Source: Pseudomonadota bacterium (GTDB lineage Bacteria; Pseudomonadota; Alphaproteobacteria; Rhizobiales; Rhizobiaceae). Taken from it: DNA of 6,318 bases. The stretch is taken from assembly GCA_023422735.1 (NCBI GenBank), contig JAFAGL010000016.1, positions 1 through 6,318 of the forward strand. The letters run 5' to 3'. The position numbers and the translations under genes were made by a program. The notes below the pieces were generated by a model. It did not search any database. It was not told the DNA's origin and saw only the letters and a program-made list of their open reading frames with translations. Shown in pieces: positions 1 through 5,776 of the stretch (positions within the stretch are counted from its first letter, which is position 1; every line of letters starts with the position of its first letter).

Positions 1-99
1 CATCCTGATCGGGGGCGGATCGATATTACTGCGGAAATGCCGCCGCATATGGTTCAAAGCTGGAATCTGTTAGGCCTCGATGAGGCAAGCGCGGAATAA
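1..99 (+). CDS. 3' end of a probable RluA-family pseudouridine synthase (partial)
   Basis: An open frame enters from the left edge and ends at TAA 97-99, giving 32 residues. The tail contains an HP near the start, then RIDITAEMPPHM and SWNLLGLDE. RluA/RluC-type 23S rRNA pseudouridine synthases commonly end with a similar pattern: an HP, a stretch like ITAPLPPHM, then a W..LG close. That resemblance is the only basis for the name, because the catalytic domain lies outside the window. The gene is co-directional with the ATP12 gene 66 bases downstream and may be co-transcribed with it. Another enzyme with a similar tail is possible. Confidence 0.5.
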   Translation, partial: HPDRGRIDITAEMPPHMVQSWNLLGLDEASAE

Positions 100-165
100 T
101 CACTGCGACTCGATTTTGACGAGCTGCACTTCATATTTGTCTGCGATCACCAGGACACGATATCT

Positions 166-957
166 ATGCGCGACATTCTCAGCGATCTGGAGACCGGATC
201 ATCTCAAAACCAGGTTGATCCCGTAAAGCGTGCGCAGCAACTTTCGAAGCCGGTAGCGCCCAAGCGCTTCTATAGCGCTGTCGCTGTCTCCAATACTGAT
301 GACGGCTGGATTATCGAGTTGGATGGCAGAGCCATCCGTACGCCCGGTCAACGTGAAATTGTTCTGTCTACAAAGGCTGCTGCGCAGTCCGTGGCGGATG
401 AATTCTCCGCACAGAAAGAGTTCGTCCAACTGGCGACCATGCCGCTTTATCGTCTGGTCAACACGGCGGTGGATGGTGTCGCTGACGATCCTCAGGCGGT
501 TGTCGAAGACATTATGCGTTTTGCTGCAACCGATATGATTCTTTACCGCGCAGACGCGCCCGAGCGCTTGGTTGCTTTACAAAGCGAAGTTTGGGATCCG
601 CTGTTGGAGTGGGCACGTCGGGAGCTAGGCGCGCGCTTCTTCCTCGCAGAAGGGGTGATGCATGTCGAGCAACCAAAAGAATCGATCGCAGCAGTCGGGT
701 TTCATCTGCGACAGAATGCAGACCCATTGCGGATCGCTGCACTCCACGTCATCACGTCAATATCCGGATCCGCACTGATTGCGCTGGCTTTGGAAGTTGG
801 CGAGCTGGACTTCGTTCAAGCTTGGACAGCAGCTCATGTGGATGAAGACTGGAATAATTCCCTATGGGGCGAAGACGCTGAAGCCAAGGCGCGGCGAGAC
901 TTTCGCCAACGCGATATGGAAGCTGCGTATCAGATTCTGCGGCAAATCAAAGCCTAG
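166..957 (+). CDS. ATP12 family chaperone for F1-ATPase assembly
   Basis: This 263-residue protein belongs to the ATP12 family. In mitochondria Atp12 binds the F1 alpha subunit and prevents its aggregation before assembly with beta; the alphaproteobacterial relatives are presumed to do the same in the cytoplasm. Visible family features are KRFY (33-36), the strand-turn GWIIELDGRAIRTP (47-60), the helix with ADEFSAQ (77-83), MPLYRLVNTAVD (92-103), LYRADAPERL..LQ..VWDPLLEW (126-149), and the C-terminal HVDEDWNNSLWGEDAEA (224-240). The length is typical. The first 30 residues are variable and polar with no signal peptide. ATG at 166 is preceded by AGGA at 152-155, and an in-frame TAA at 97-99 limits further extension. 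A GACTC (GANTC, CcrM-type) site lies at 107-111. The following gene is convergent, and no clear U-tract terminator is seen after the stop. Confidence 0.93.
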   Translation: MRDILSDLETGSSQNQVDPVKRAQQLSKPVAPKRFYSAVAVSNTDDGWIIELDGRAIRTPGQREIVLSTKAAAQSVADEFSAQKEFVQLATMPLYRLVNTAVDGVADDPQAVVEDIMRFAATDMILYRADAPERLVALQSEVWDPLLEWARRELGARFFLAEGVMHVEQPKESIAAVGFHLRQNADPLRIAALHVITSISGSALIALALEVGELDFVQAWTAAHVDEDWNNSLWGEDAEAKARRDFRQRDMEAAYQILRQIKA

Positions 958-1001
958 ACGCTTCCCTACCTAATGATCCGACCCGCGTATAGAATAACCC
1001 A

Positions 1002-1190
1002 TCAGTTGCGCGGCTCATTGTCGGAAGCCGCCTCTGCCGCGTGATACCATCCGCTTTCCGGCATTATGACCAAATCATTCTCTTTTCTGTTCGCGGTCGG
1101 TCGCGCAACAGAATGGTTAGAAGGCAGTCCTGATCGGCCGCCGGCGGGAAACTGAAAAATCTTCGCAGAAGAGGTATTTGGTGTAGCCAT
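1002..1190 (-). CDS. gstI: DUF2735 small protein, GstI-like translational inhibitor of glnII
   Basis: This 62-residue soluble protein has the two DUF2735 blocks: SAKIFQFPAGGR (8-19) near the N-terminus and SGWYHAAEA (46-54) near the C-terminus, joined by a variable linker. There is no signal peptide or membrane segment. The start is well supported by a perfect AGGAGG on the minus strand (1198-1203), 7 bases before the ATG. In Rhizobium leguminosarum a protein of about the same size, GstI, is encoded divergently upstream of glnII and blocks glnII translation when nitrogen is plentiful. Here the gene sits in the same divergent position, 310 bases from glnII. The identity as GstI rests on that context plus the motif pattern recalled from DUF2735 proteins; activity in this organism is inferred. 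A plausible sigma-70 promoter overlaps an NtrC-like site upstream, which would let NtrC repress it under nitrogen limitation. Confidence 0.85.
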   Translation of the reverse strand: MATPNTSSAKIFQFPAGGRSGLPSNHSVARPTANRKENDLVIMPESGWYHAAEAASDNEPRN

Positions 1191-1197
1191 TCCGAAG

Positions 1198-1203
1198 CCT
1201 CCT
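1198..1203 (-). promoter_or_regulatory. Strong Shine-Dalgarno of the gstI-like gene
   Basis: The minus strand reads AGGAGG here, 7 bases before the ATG at 1190. It is the best ribosome binding site in the window. It decides both the reality and the start of this small gene and implies efficient translation. Confidence 0.85.
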
Positions 1204-1230
1204 ACGTTTTCCTCTCTGATTTATTCATCA

Positions 1231-1258
1231 ATAATATGCCTGCTTTTAAAAGGTGCAA
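1231..1258 (-). promoter_or_regulatory. Candidate sigma-70 promoter of the gstI-like gene
   Basis: On the minus strand TTGCAC (1258-1253) is followed after 16 bases by TATTAT (1236-1231). Both hexamers are close to the TTGACA/TATAAT consensus, and the position predicts a start near 1224 with a leader of about 35 bases before the small gene. The -35 box lies inside the right half of the NtrC-like site at 1241-1257. Start and strength are inferred from consensus only. Confidence 0.5.
1241..1257. promoter_or_regulatory. Candidate NtrC binding site
   Basis: The 17-mer TGCTTTTAAAAGGTGCA fits the NtrC dyad TGCACY-N5-RGTGCA: the right half GGTGCA is exact and the left half TGCTTT matches at TGC and the final pyrimidine. 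Its centre is about 183 bases upstream of the predicted glnII start, a normal enhancer distance for sigma-54 promoters. The right half covers the -35 box of the divergent promoter, so one site could activate glnII and block the small gene. NtrC binding is inferred. Confidence 0.55.
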
Positions 1259-1294
1259 GCGTGCCTAAAAAAGAGGCGAAAATGAACCCAACTG

Positions 1295-1307
1295 GATGCA
1301 GTGCATC
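1295..1307. repeat. Perfect 13-bp palindrome in the glnII upstream region
   Basis: GATGCA-G-TGCATC is a perfect inverted repeat between the NtrC-like site and the sigma-54 promoter, about 131 bases before the predicted start. It contains AGTGCA, a match to an NtrC half-site, but no partner half lies at the standard spacing. It could be a weak second NtrC site or an operator for another regulator. Confidence 0.35.
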
Positions 1308-1405
1308 ACCAGACTCGGAGAACGTTTTTCGACCGGGCGGGTTCCAGTGCTGAAACCGCGAGCTTTTTGAGCCGTAAAGAGGATTCACGGATTCCTGGAT
1401 AAAGT

Positions 1406-1421
1406 TGGCATGTACCTTGCT
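1406..1421 (+). promoter_or_regulatory. Sigma-54 (RpoN) promoter of glnII
   Basis: TGGCATGTACCTTGCT matches the -24/-12 consensus TGGCAC-N5-TTGCW at nearly every conserved base. The invariant GG (1407-1408) and GC (1419-1420) are separated by exactly 10 bases. The predicted start is near 1432, giving an untranslated leader of about 69 bases before glnII. Rhizobial glnII genes are known to be transcribed by RpoN with NtrC activation, which agrees with this placement. Confidence 0.85.
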
Positions 1422-1437
1422 TTATCTTTTGCGGAGC

Positions 1438-1495
1438 CGTCGGTTGCCGTCACGACCGTGCCGACGTTGCAGCTTAAGGTCGTGGTGACGAGAGG
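1438..1495 (+). promoter_or_regulatory. glnII leader with competing inverted repeats and Shine-Dalgarno
   Basis: Two inverted repeats interleave in the predicted glnII leader. Fold A pairs CGTCGG (1438-1443) with CCGACG (1461-1466). Fold B pairs CGTCACGACC (1448-1457) with GGTC (1478-1481) and GTGACG (1485-1490), bulging GTG; an alternative register pairs CACGACC with GGTCGTG for 7 base pairs. The 5' arm of B lies in the loop of A, so the two compete or form a pseudoknot. Fold B ends directly against the Shine-Dalgarno AGAGG (1491-1495), which is 5 bases before the glnII ATG. Such a layout could control ribosome access. It is the natural candidate for the GstI target, but no fold has been computed. 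Confidence 0.4.
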
Positions 1496-1500
1496 TTCAA

Positions 1501-2541
1501 ATGACGAAGTACAAGCTCGAGTATATCTGGCTGGATGGCTACACGCCGGTTCCCAATCTTCGTGGCAAAACGCAGATCAAGGAATTCGCTTCCTTCCCTA
1601 CTCTGGAAGAGCTGCCTCTGTGGGGATTTGATGGATCCTCGACCATGCAAGCAGAAGGCAATTCTTCCGACTGCGTGTTGAAGCCTGTCACTCTTTATCC
1701 GGATCCCGCACGTAAAAATGGTGTGCTGGTCATGTGCGAAGTCATGATGCCGGATGGCGTGACGCCGCACGCTTCCAACAGCCGCGCAACAATCATTGAT
1801 GATGAAGACGCCTGGTTCGGTTTCGAGCAGGAATATTTCTTTTACGAGGACGGCCGTCCGCTCGGGTTTCCGGAGCAAGGCTATCCCGCGCCGCAGGGAC
1901 CGTATTACACGGGCGTTGGCTACAAGAATGTTGGATCCGTCGCGCGCGAAATCGTTGAAGAACATCTCGACCTTTGTTTGGCCGCTGGTATCAATCACGA
2001 AGGCATCAATGCGGAAGTGGCCAAGGGCCAGTGGGAATTCCAGATTTTTGGAAAAGGCTCGCGAAAGGCAGCTGATCAGATCTGGATGGCCCGCTACCTC
2101 CTGCTGCGTTTGACCGAAAAATACGGCATCGATATCGAGTTCCATTGCAAACCGCTCGGCGACACGGATTGGAATGGTTCGGGAATGCATTGCAATTTCT
2201 CGACCAAATATATGCGCGAAATCGGGGGTAAGGATTATTTCGAAGCCCTGATGGCACAGTTCGATAAGAACATTGACGATCATATCGCGGTTTACGGCCC
2301 GGATAACCACATGCGATTGACCGGCAAACATGAAACTGCACCTTGGAACAAGTTCTCATATGGTGTCGCTGACCGGGGTGCCTCTATCCGGGTGCCGCAT
2401 TCCTTCGTGAATAACGGTTACAAGGGTTACCTTGAGGATCGCCGCCCGAATTCGCAGGGCGATCCATATAAGATTGCCTCGCAGGTGTTGAAGACCATTT
2501 CGGAAGTGGCAACCGAAGGCTACGGAAAAGCCGCCGCTTGA
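1501..2541 (+). CDS. glnII: Glutamine synthetase type II (GSII)
   Basis: GSII is the eukaryote-like glutamine synthetase that makes glutamine from glutamate, ammonium and ATP in the cytoplasm. The 346-residue length fits the family, which is much shorter than GSI. Signatures in order are MTKYKLEYIWLDGY (1-14), WGFDGSS (41-47), the metal-binding FGFEQEY (106-112), NAEVAKGQWEFQ (170-181), NGSGMHCNFSTK (225-236), KHETAPWNKFSYG (276-288), RGASIRVP (292-299) and EDRRPNSQGDPY (312-323). GSII enzymes are not regulated by GlnE adenylylation, so control falls on expression. That fits the sigma-54 promoter, the NtrC-like site and the divergent gstI-like gene upstream. The start is set by AGAGG at 1491-1495. 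A strong terminator follows 29 bases after the stop, so the gene is probably monocistronic. It is a second, nitrogen-limitation GS; a GSI glnA is expected elsewhere in the genome. Confidence 0.98.
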   Translation: MTKYKLEYIWLDGYTPVPNLRGKTQIKEFASFPTLEELPLWGFDGSSTMQAEGNSSDCVLKPVTLYPDPARKNGVLVMCEVMMPDGVTPHASNSRATIIDDEDAWFGFEQEYFFYEDGRPLGFPEQGYPAPQGPYYTGVGYKNVGSVAREIVEEHLDLCLAAGINHEGINAEVAKGQWEFQIFGKGSRKAADQIWMARYLLLRLTEKYGIDIEFHCKPLGDTDWNGSGMHCNFSTKYMREIGGKDYFEALMAQFDKNIDDHIAVYGPDNHMRLTGKHETAPWNKFSYGVADRGASIRVPHSFVNNGYKGYLEDRRPNSQGDPYKIASQVLKTISEVATEGYGKAAA

Positions 2542-2570
2542 GCTGCTGATAATCCAAAGGGGAACGAAGA

Positions 2571-2601
2571 AAAGCCCGGCAGGTACCTGTCGGGCTTTTT
2601 T
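2571..2601 (+). terminator. Rho-independent terminator of glnII
   Basis: AAAGCCCGGCAGGT (2571-2584) pairs with ACCTGTCGGGCTTT (2585-2598), with one G-U pair and the central GTAC as loop. A run of six T (2596-2601) follows. It lies 29 bases after the glnII stop. The A-run at the left arm makes it partly bidirectional. Confidence 0.9.
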
Positions 2602-2620
2602 GCGGTGAGCCATCGGTTCC

Positions 2621-2657
2621 AAAAGAAAAGGCGCCACGTTTCCACGGCGCCTTTTCT
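2621..2657 (-). terminator. Rho-independent terminator of icd (probably bidirectional)
   Basis: AGAAAAGGCGCC (2624-2635) and GGCGCCTTTTCT (2646-2657) form a perfect 12-bp stem with a 10-base loop. On the minus strand the stem is followed by more T (complement of 2621-2624), 20 bases after the icd stop. On the plus strand it is also T-rich, so it can back up the glnII terminator and insulate the convergent pair. Confidence 0.85.
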
Positions 2658-2677
2658 CAGTTTTCGCGAAGGGTGGC

Positions 2678-3892
2678 TTATGCGCCCATTGCCTTCTGGA
2701 GATTCTCATCAATCTTGTCGAGGAAGCCGGTCGTGGACAGCCAAGGCTGGTCCGGGCCGATCAAGAGCGACAGATCCTTAGTCATTGAACCGCTTTCCAC
2801 GGTCTGGATGCAGACCTTTTCAAGCGTCTCAGCGAAACGTGCCAGCTGGGCATTGTCGTCGAGCTTTGCGCGATGGGCGAGGCCGCGGGTCCAGGCAAAG
2901 ATCGATGCGATCGAGTTTGTCGAGGTTTCCTGACCCTTCTGGTGCTGGCGATAGTGGCGCGTCACGGTGCCGTGTGCAGCTTCTGCCTCAACCGTCTTGC
3001 CATCCGGCGTCATCAGAACTGAAGTCATCAGGCCGAGCGAACCGAAGCCCTGCGCAACCGTGTCAGACTGAACGTCGCCGTCATAGTTCTTGCAAGCCCA
3101 GACATAACCGCCGGACCACTTGAGCGCCGACGCGACCATGTCGTCGATCAGGCGGTGCTCGTAGGTGATCTTGGCTTCCTTGAACTTGTCCGCGAATTCG
3201 GCTTCGTAAACTTCCTGGAAGATATCCTTGAAGCGGCCATCATAAGCCTTGAGGATCGTATTCTTGGTCGACAGGTAGACCGGGTATCCACGGAGCAGAC
3301 CGTAATTCATCGAGGCGCGTGCGAATTCGCGGATCGAATCGTCTAGATTGTACATTGCCATCGCAACGCCGGAGCCGGGTGCATCGAACACTTCATGTTC
3401 GATTGTCTCACCGTCTTCGCCAACGAACTTGATCGTCAGCTTGCCCTTGCCCGGGAATTTGAAATCAGTCGCGCGATACTGATCTCCAAAGGCGTGGCGG
3501 CCCACGATGATTGGCTGCGTCCAGCCTGGAACAAGGCGAGGGACGTTCTTCATGATGATCGGTTCGCGGAAGATCGTGCCGCCGAGGATGTTGCGGATCG
3601 TGCCGTTTGGCGACTTCCACATCTTCTTGAGCTTGAATTCCTCAACACGTGCTTCGTCAGGAGTGATCGTCGCGCATTTCACGCCAACGCCGTATTTTTT
3701 GATCGCGTTCGCGGAATCGATGGTGACCTGATCGTCAGTTGCGTCACGGTTTTCGACGCTCAGATCGTAATATTTGAGGTCGATGTCGAGATAGGGGTGG
3801 ATCAGCTTGTCCTTGATGAACTGCCAGATGATCCGGGTCATCTCGTCGCCATCGAGTTCGACAACCGGATTCGCCACCTTGATCTTCGTCAT
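2678..3892 (-). CDS. icd: NADP-dependent isocitrate dehydrogenase, dimeric eukaryote-like type
   Basis: This TCA cycle enzyme oxidatively decarboxylates isocitrate to 2-oxoglutarate and makes NADPH in the cytoplasm. At 404 residues it resembles the short dimeric IDH of mitochondria and alphaproteobacteria rather than the E. coli form. Visible motifs are VELDGDEMTRIIW (11-23), the substrate loop SPNGTIRN (94-101), FREP (108-111), GRHAFGDQYRATDF (131-144, with Arg132 matching human IDH1 Arg132), the lysine in STKNT (208-212), the metal-binding DGDVQSD (271-277), the NADP-specificity segment HGTVTRHYR (307-315), and TSTNSIASIFAWTRGL (323-338). The start has a minus-strand GAGG (3903-3900) 7 bases before the ATG. 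It is convergent with glnII and divergent from trmJ. The product, 2-oxoglutarate, is both the carbon acceptor for ammonium assimilation and a ligand of PII, so closeness to glnII is metabolically sensible but may be chance. Confidence 0.98.
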   Translation of the reverse strand: MTKIKVANPVVELDGDEMTRIIWQFIKDKLIHPYLDIDLKYYDLSVENRDATDDQVTIDSANAIKKYGVGVKCATITPDEARVEEFKLKKMWKSPNGTIRNILGGTIFREPIIMKNVPRLVPGWTQPIIVGRHAFGDQYRATDFKFPGKGKLTIKFVGEDGETIEHEVFDAPGSGVAMAMYNLDDSIREFARASMNYGLLRGYPVYLSTKNTILKAYDGRFKDIFQEVYEAEFADKFKEAKITYEHRLIDDMVASALKWSGGYVWACKNYDGDVQSDTVAQGFGSLGLMTSVLMTPDGKTVEAEAAHGTVTRHYRQHQKGQETSTNSIASIFAWTRGLAHRAKLDDNAQLARFAETLEKVCIQTVESGSMTKDLSLLIGPDQPWLSTTGFLDKIDENLQKAMGA

Positions 3893-3951
3893 AGATTTAC
3901 CTCGTGAACTGTCGGGCAGGGCGCCCGTTCGATGCGGATATAAGTGGCGCC

Positions 3952-3979
3952 CCTATAGCACTGGTACTGCCAATGGCAA
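3952..3979 (-). promoter_or_regulatory. Candidate sigma-70 promoter of icd
   Basis: On the minus strand TTGCCA (3979-3974) precedes TATAGG (3957-3952) with a 16-base spacer. This would start transcription near 3945, about 53 bases before the icd ATG. The match is moderate and rests on consensus alone. Confidence 0.35.
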
Positions 3980-4005
3980 AGGCGACGCCAAGCAGGATGC
4001 GCGAC

Positions 4006-4019
4006 AGTTTTGCAAAACT
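4006..4019. repeat. Perfect 14-bp palindrome between icd and trmJ
   Basis: AGTTTTGCAAAACT is a perfect dyad in the divergent icd-trmJ intergenic region, about 27 bases upstream of the candidate icd -35 box and 76-89 bases before the trmJ ATG. It has the look of an operator for a dimeric regulator. No regulator can be named, and an AT-rich palindrome of this size can also arise by chance. Confidence 0.4.
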
Positions 4020-4094
4020 TTAGGCCCAAACTTGATTTTCACTTTTCGCGGAAATTGTGCGAGTGAGCGGTGAGGATTCTTGGAAAGCAGTCAA

Positions 4095-4940
4095 ATGAGC
4101 GCAGAAATCCAGGCTGGCCCGGTGATAATCCTCGTCGAGCCACAGATGGGCGAGAATATCGGGATGGTTGCCCGAGCCATGGCGAATTTCGGATTGCGGG
4201 ACCTGCGCCTGGTGGCGCCAAGAGACGGCTGGCCAAACGAGGCGGCACGGGCAACGGCGGCGAAGGCTGATCATGTGATCGATGGTGCGGCTGTTTTCGA
4301 TACGGTCGAGGCAGCGACTGGCGACTTGAGCTATGTGCTTGCCACGACTGCCCGCCAACGGGATGGGTTCAAACCGGTGCTGGGGCCGATCGAAGCGATA
4401 CAGGAAAGCCGCAGCAGAAGTCAGGCCGGCCAAGCTGTCGGAATTCTGTTCGGGCGCGAGCGGTTTGGTTTATCTAACGAAGAGGTCGGCCGCTCCGATG
4501 CAATTGTCACGTTCCCTGTTGATCCGGCTTTCGCATCACTCAATATCGCGCAGGCGGTTTTGCTGATGTCTTATGAGTGGATGAAGTCTGGACTTGCAGA
4601 TGAATATCAGACCCGTTTTGTGGGACCGGATATCGTGCCTGCACCCAAGGAAGACCTGAATGGATTGACCGATCACCTTGAGACGGCTCTCGCCGTGCGC
4701 GGGTATTTTCGACCTGAGGCCAAAAGGGCGAAAATGATCGACAAGTTGCGAGCGGTGTTCAGCCGCCCCGGCTTCACCTCAGGCGAGTTGAAAGTGCTGC
4801 GCGGCATCGTTTCCTCGCTCGACTATTTTTCTCCGAGCGAACCACGGGGCGCAGCATATCCAGATCGCAAGCAGGCTGCGGATGTTCCGCGTATGCAACG
4901 GTTGCCTGCTGGTTCGAAAGACGTGACCGGGAATGACTGA
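4095..4940 (+). CDS. trmJ: TrmJ-type tRNA (cytidine/uridine-32-2'-O)-methyltransferase
   Basis: This is a SPOUT-class RNA 2'-O-ribose methyltransferase. It is predicted to methylate the residue at position 32 of the tRNA anticodon loop using S-adenosylmethionine. From the ATG at 4095 it has 281 residues. The three SPOUT motifs are clear: VEPQMGENIGMVARAMANFGL (14-34, with the conserved Asn and Arg), GILFGRERFGLSNEE (116-130) and SLNIAQAVLLMSYE (148-161), the last two lining the knotted SAM pocket. The region after about residue 180 is the helical extension of the TrmJ group; the last 30 residues are polar and variable. An in-frame TTG at 4080 with GAGG at 4072-4075 only 4 bases upstream would add five residues; I prefer the ATG, which has GGAA at 4082-4085, but the choice is open. 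Its stop overlaps murI by 8 bases. Other 2'-O-methylated targets are possible, since family members vary. Confidence 0.92.
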   Translation: MSAEIQAGPVIILVEPQMGENIGMVARAMANFGLRDLRLVAPRDGWPNEAARATAAKADHVIDGAAVFDTVEAATGDLSYVLATTARQRDGFKPVLGPIEAIQESRSRSQAGQAVGILFGRERFGLSNEEVGRSDAIVTFPVDPAFASLNIAQAVLLMSYEWMKSGLADEYQTRFVGPDIVPAPKEDLNGLTDHLETALAVRGYFRPEAKRAKMIDKLRAVFSRPGFTSGELKVLRGIVSSLDYFSPSEPRGAAYPDRKQAADVPRMQRLPAGSKDVTGND

Positions 4941-5745
4941 CAAACCGGTTCTCCTGTTCGACTCAGGTATAGGTGGACTGACTGTGTTGCGCGAAGCGCG
5001 GGTTTTGATGCCCGAAAGGCGCTTCATCTATGTGGCGGACGATGCGGCCTTCCCATATGGGGATTGGGAAGAACCTGCCCTGAGAATGCATATCGTCCGG
5101 TTATTCGGTGAGTTGCTTGACAAGTATTGTCCGGAAATCTCGATTATTGCGTGCAATACCGCCTCCACTCTGGTGATTTCCGATCTGCGCGAGGCGTTTC
5201 CCTCCCATCCTTTTGTCGGCACCGTCCCAGCCATCAAGCCTGCTGCCGAACGTACCTGCTCAGGGCTTGTGTCGGTACTCGCCACACCAGGTACTGTAAA
5301 ACGCCAATATACGCGCGACCTGATTATGCAGTGGGCACAGCAATGTCATGTCCGCCTGGTTGGGTCGACACAACTGGCGCGGCTGGCGGAAATCTACATG
5401 CGCGACGGATTTGTGGACGAAAGCGCCGTTCAAGCCGAGATTGCGCCCTGTTTTGTGGAAAAAGATGGAAAGCGCACTGATGTCGTGGTGCTTGCCTGCA
5501 CGCATTATCCGTTCCTGGCGAACCGAATGCGCAAGCTCGCTCCCTGGCCGGTGGATTGGCTCGATCCTGCGGAGGCTATCGCACGCCGTGCTTTGGCGCT
5601 CTTGCCCGTGTCGAACAAAGATCGAACCGAGGATCACGAACGCGATCTGGCTGTTTTCACCAGTGGTAAAGTCAGCTTTTCAGCAAAGCGGTTGATGCAC
5701 GGATTTGGATTAATGCTGGCTTCTGGAACCACTGTCTTATCCTGA
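4933..5745 (+). CDS. murI: Glutamate racemase
   Basis: MurI interconverts L- and D-glutamate in the cytoplasm, supplying D-glutamate for MurD in peptidoglycan synthesis. The 270-residue length is usual. Cofactor-independent racemase features are present: FDSGIGGLTV (9-18), DDAAFPYG (36-43), the first catalytic cysteine in ACNTAS (Cys74), GTVPAIKPA (96-104), and the second catalytic cysteine in ACTHYPF (Cys189). The ATG lies inside the last codons of trmJ, with an 8-base overlap. No good Shine-Dalgarno sits at a normal distance: GGGA abuts the ATG. Translation is therefore probably coupled to trmJ by reinitiation. The pairing with trmJ looks positional rather than functional. Confidence 0.96.
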   Translation: MTDKPVLLFDSGIGGLTVLREARVLMPERRFIYVADDAAFPYGDWEEPALRMHIVRLFGELLDKYCPEISIIACNTASTLVISDLREAFPSHPFVGTVPAIKPAAERTCSGLVSVLATPGTVKRQYTRDLIMQWAQQCHVRLVGSTQLARLAEIYMRDGFVDESAVQAEIAPCFVEKDGKRTDVVVLACTHYPFLANRMRKLAPWPVDWLDPAEAIARRALALLPVSNKDRTEDHERDLAVFTSGKVSFSAKRLMHGFGLMLASGTTVLS

Positions 5746-5776
5746 GTGTTGTGCGGGCACACGGAGGAACACACTT

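Noticed and set aside
1010..1031. GCGGCT/AGCCGC inverted repeat near the end of the DUF2735 gene
   Set aside because: Only 6 bp, inside coding sequence, with no following T-run on either strand, so it is not supported as a terminator.
1340..1357. Pseudo-palindrome GGTTCCAGTGCTGAAACC as another regulator site
   Set aside because: One mismatch and no fit to a consensus I know; isolated imperfect dyads of this kind are expected by chance.
1410..1631. Possible upstream reading frame overlapping the glnII start
   Set aside because: Its ATG lies within the sigma-54 promoter, upstream of the predicted transcript start, and most of the frame runs through glnII out of phase.
1474..2331. Open frame of 285 codons antisense to glnII
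   Set aside because: It lies wholly opposite the well-identified GSII gene, shows no recognisable motif, and is a typical shadow of GC-rich codon use.
3395..3907. Open frame of 170 codons antisense to icd
   Set aside because: It is a mirror of the icd reading frame with no family resemblance and no supporting ribosome binding site.
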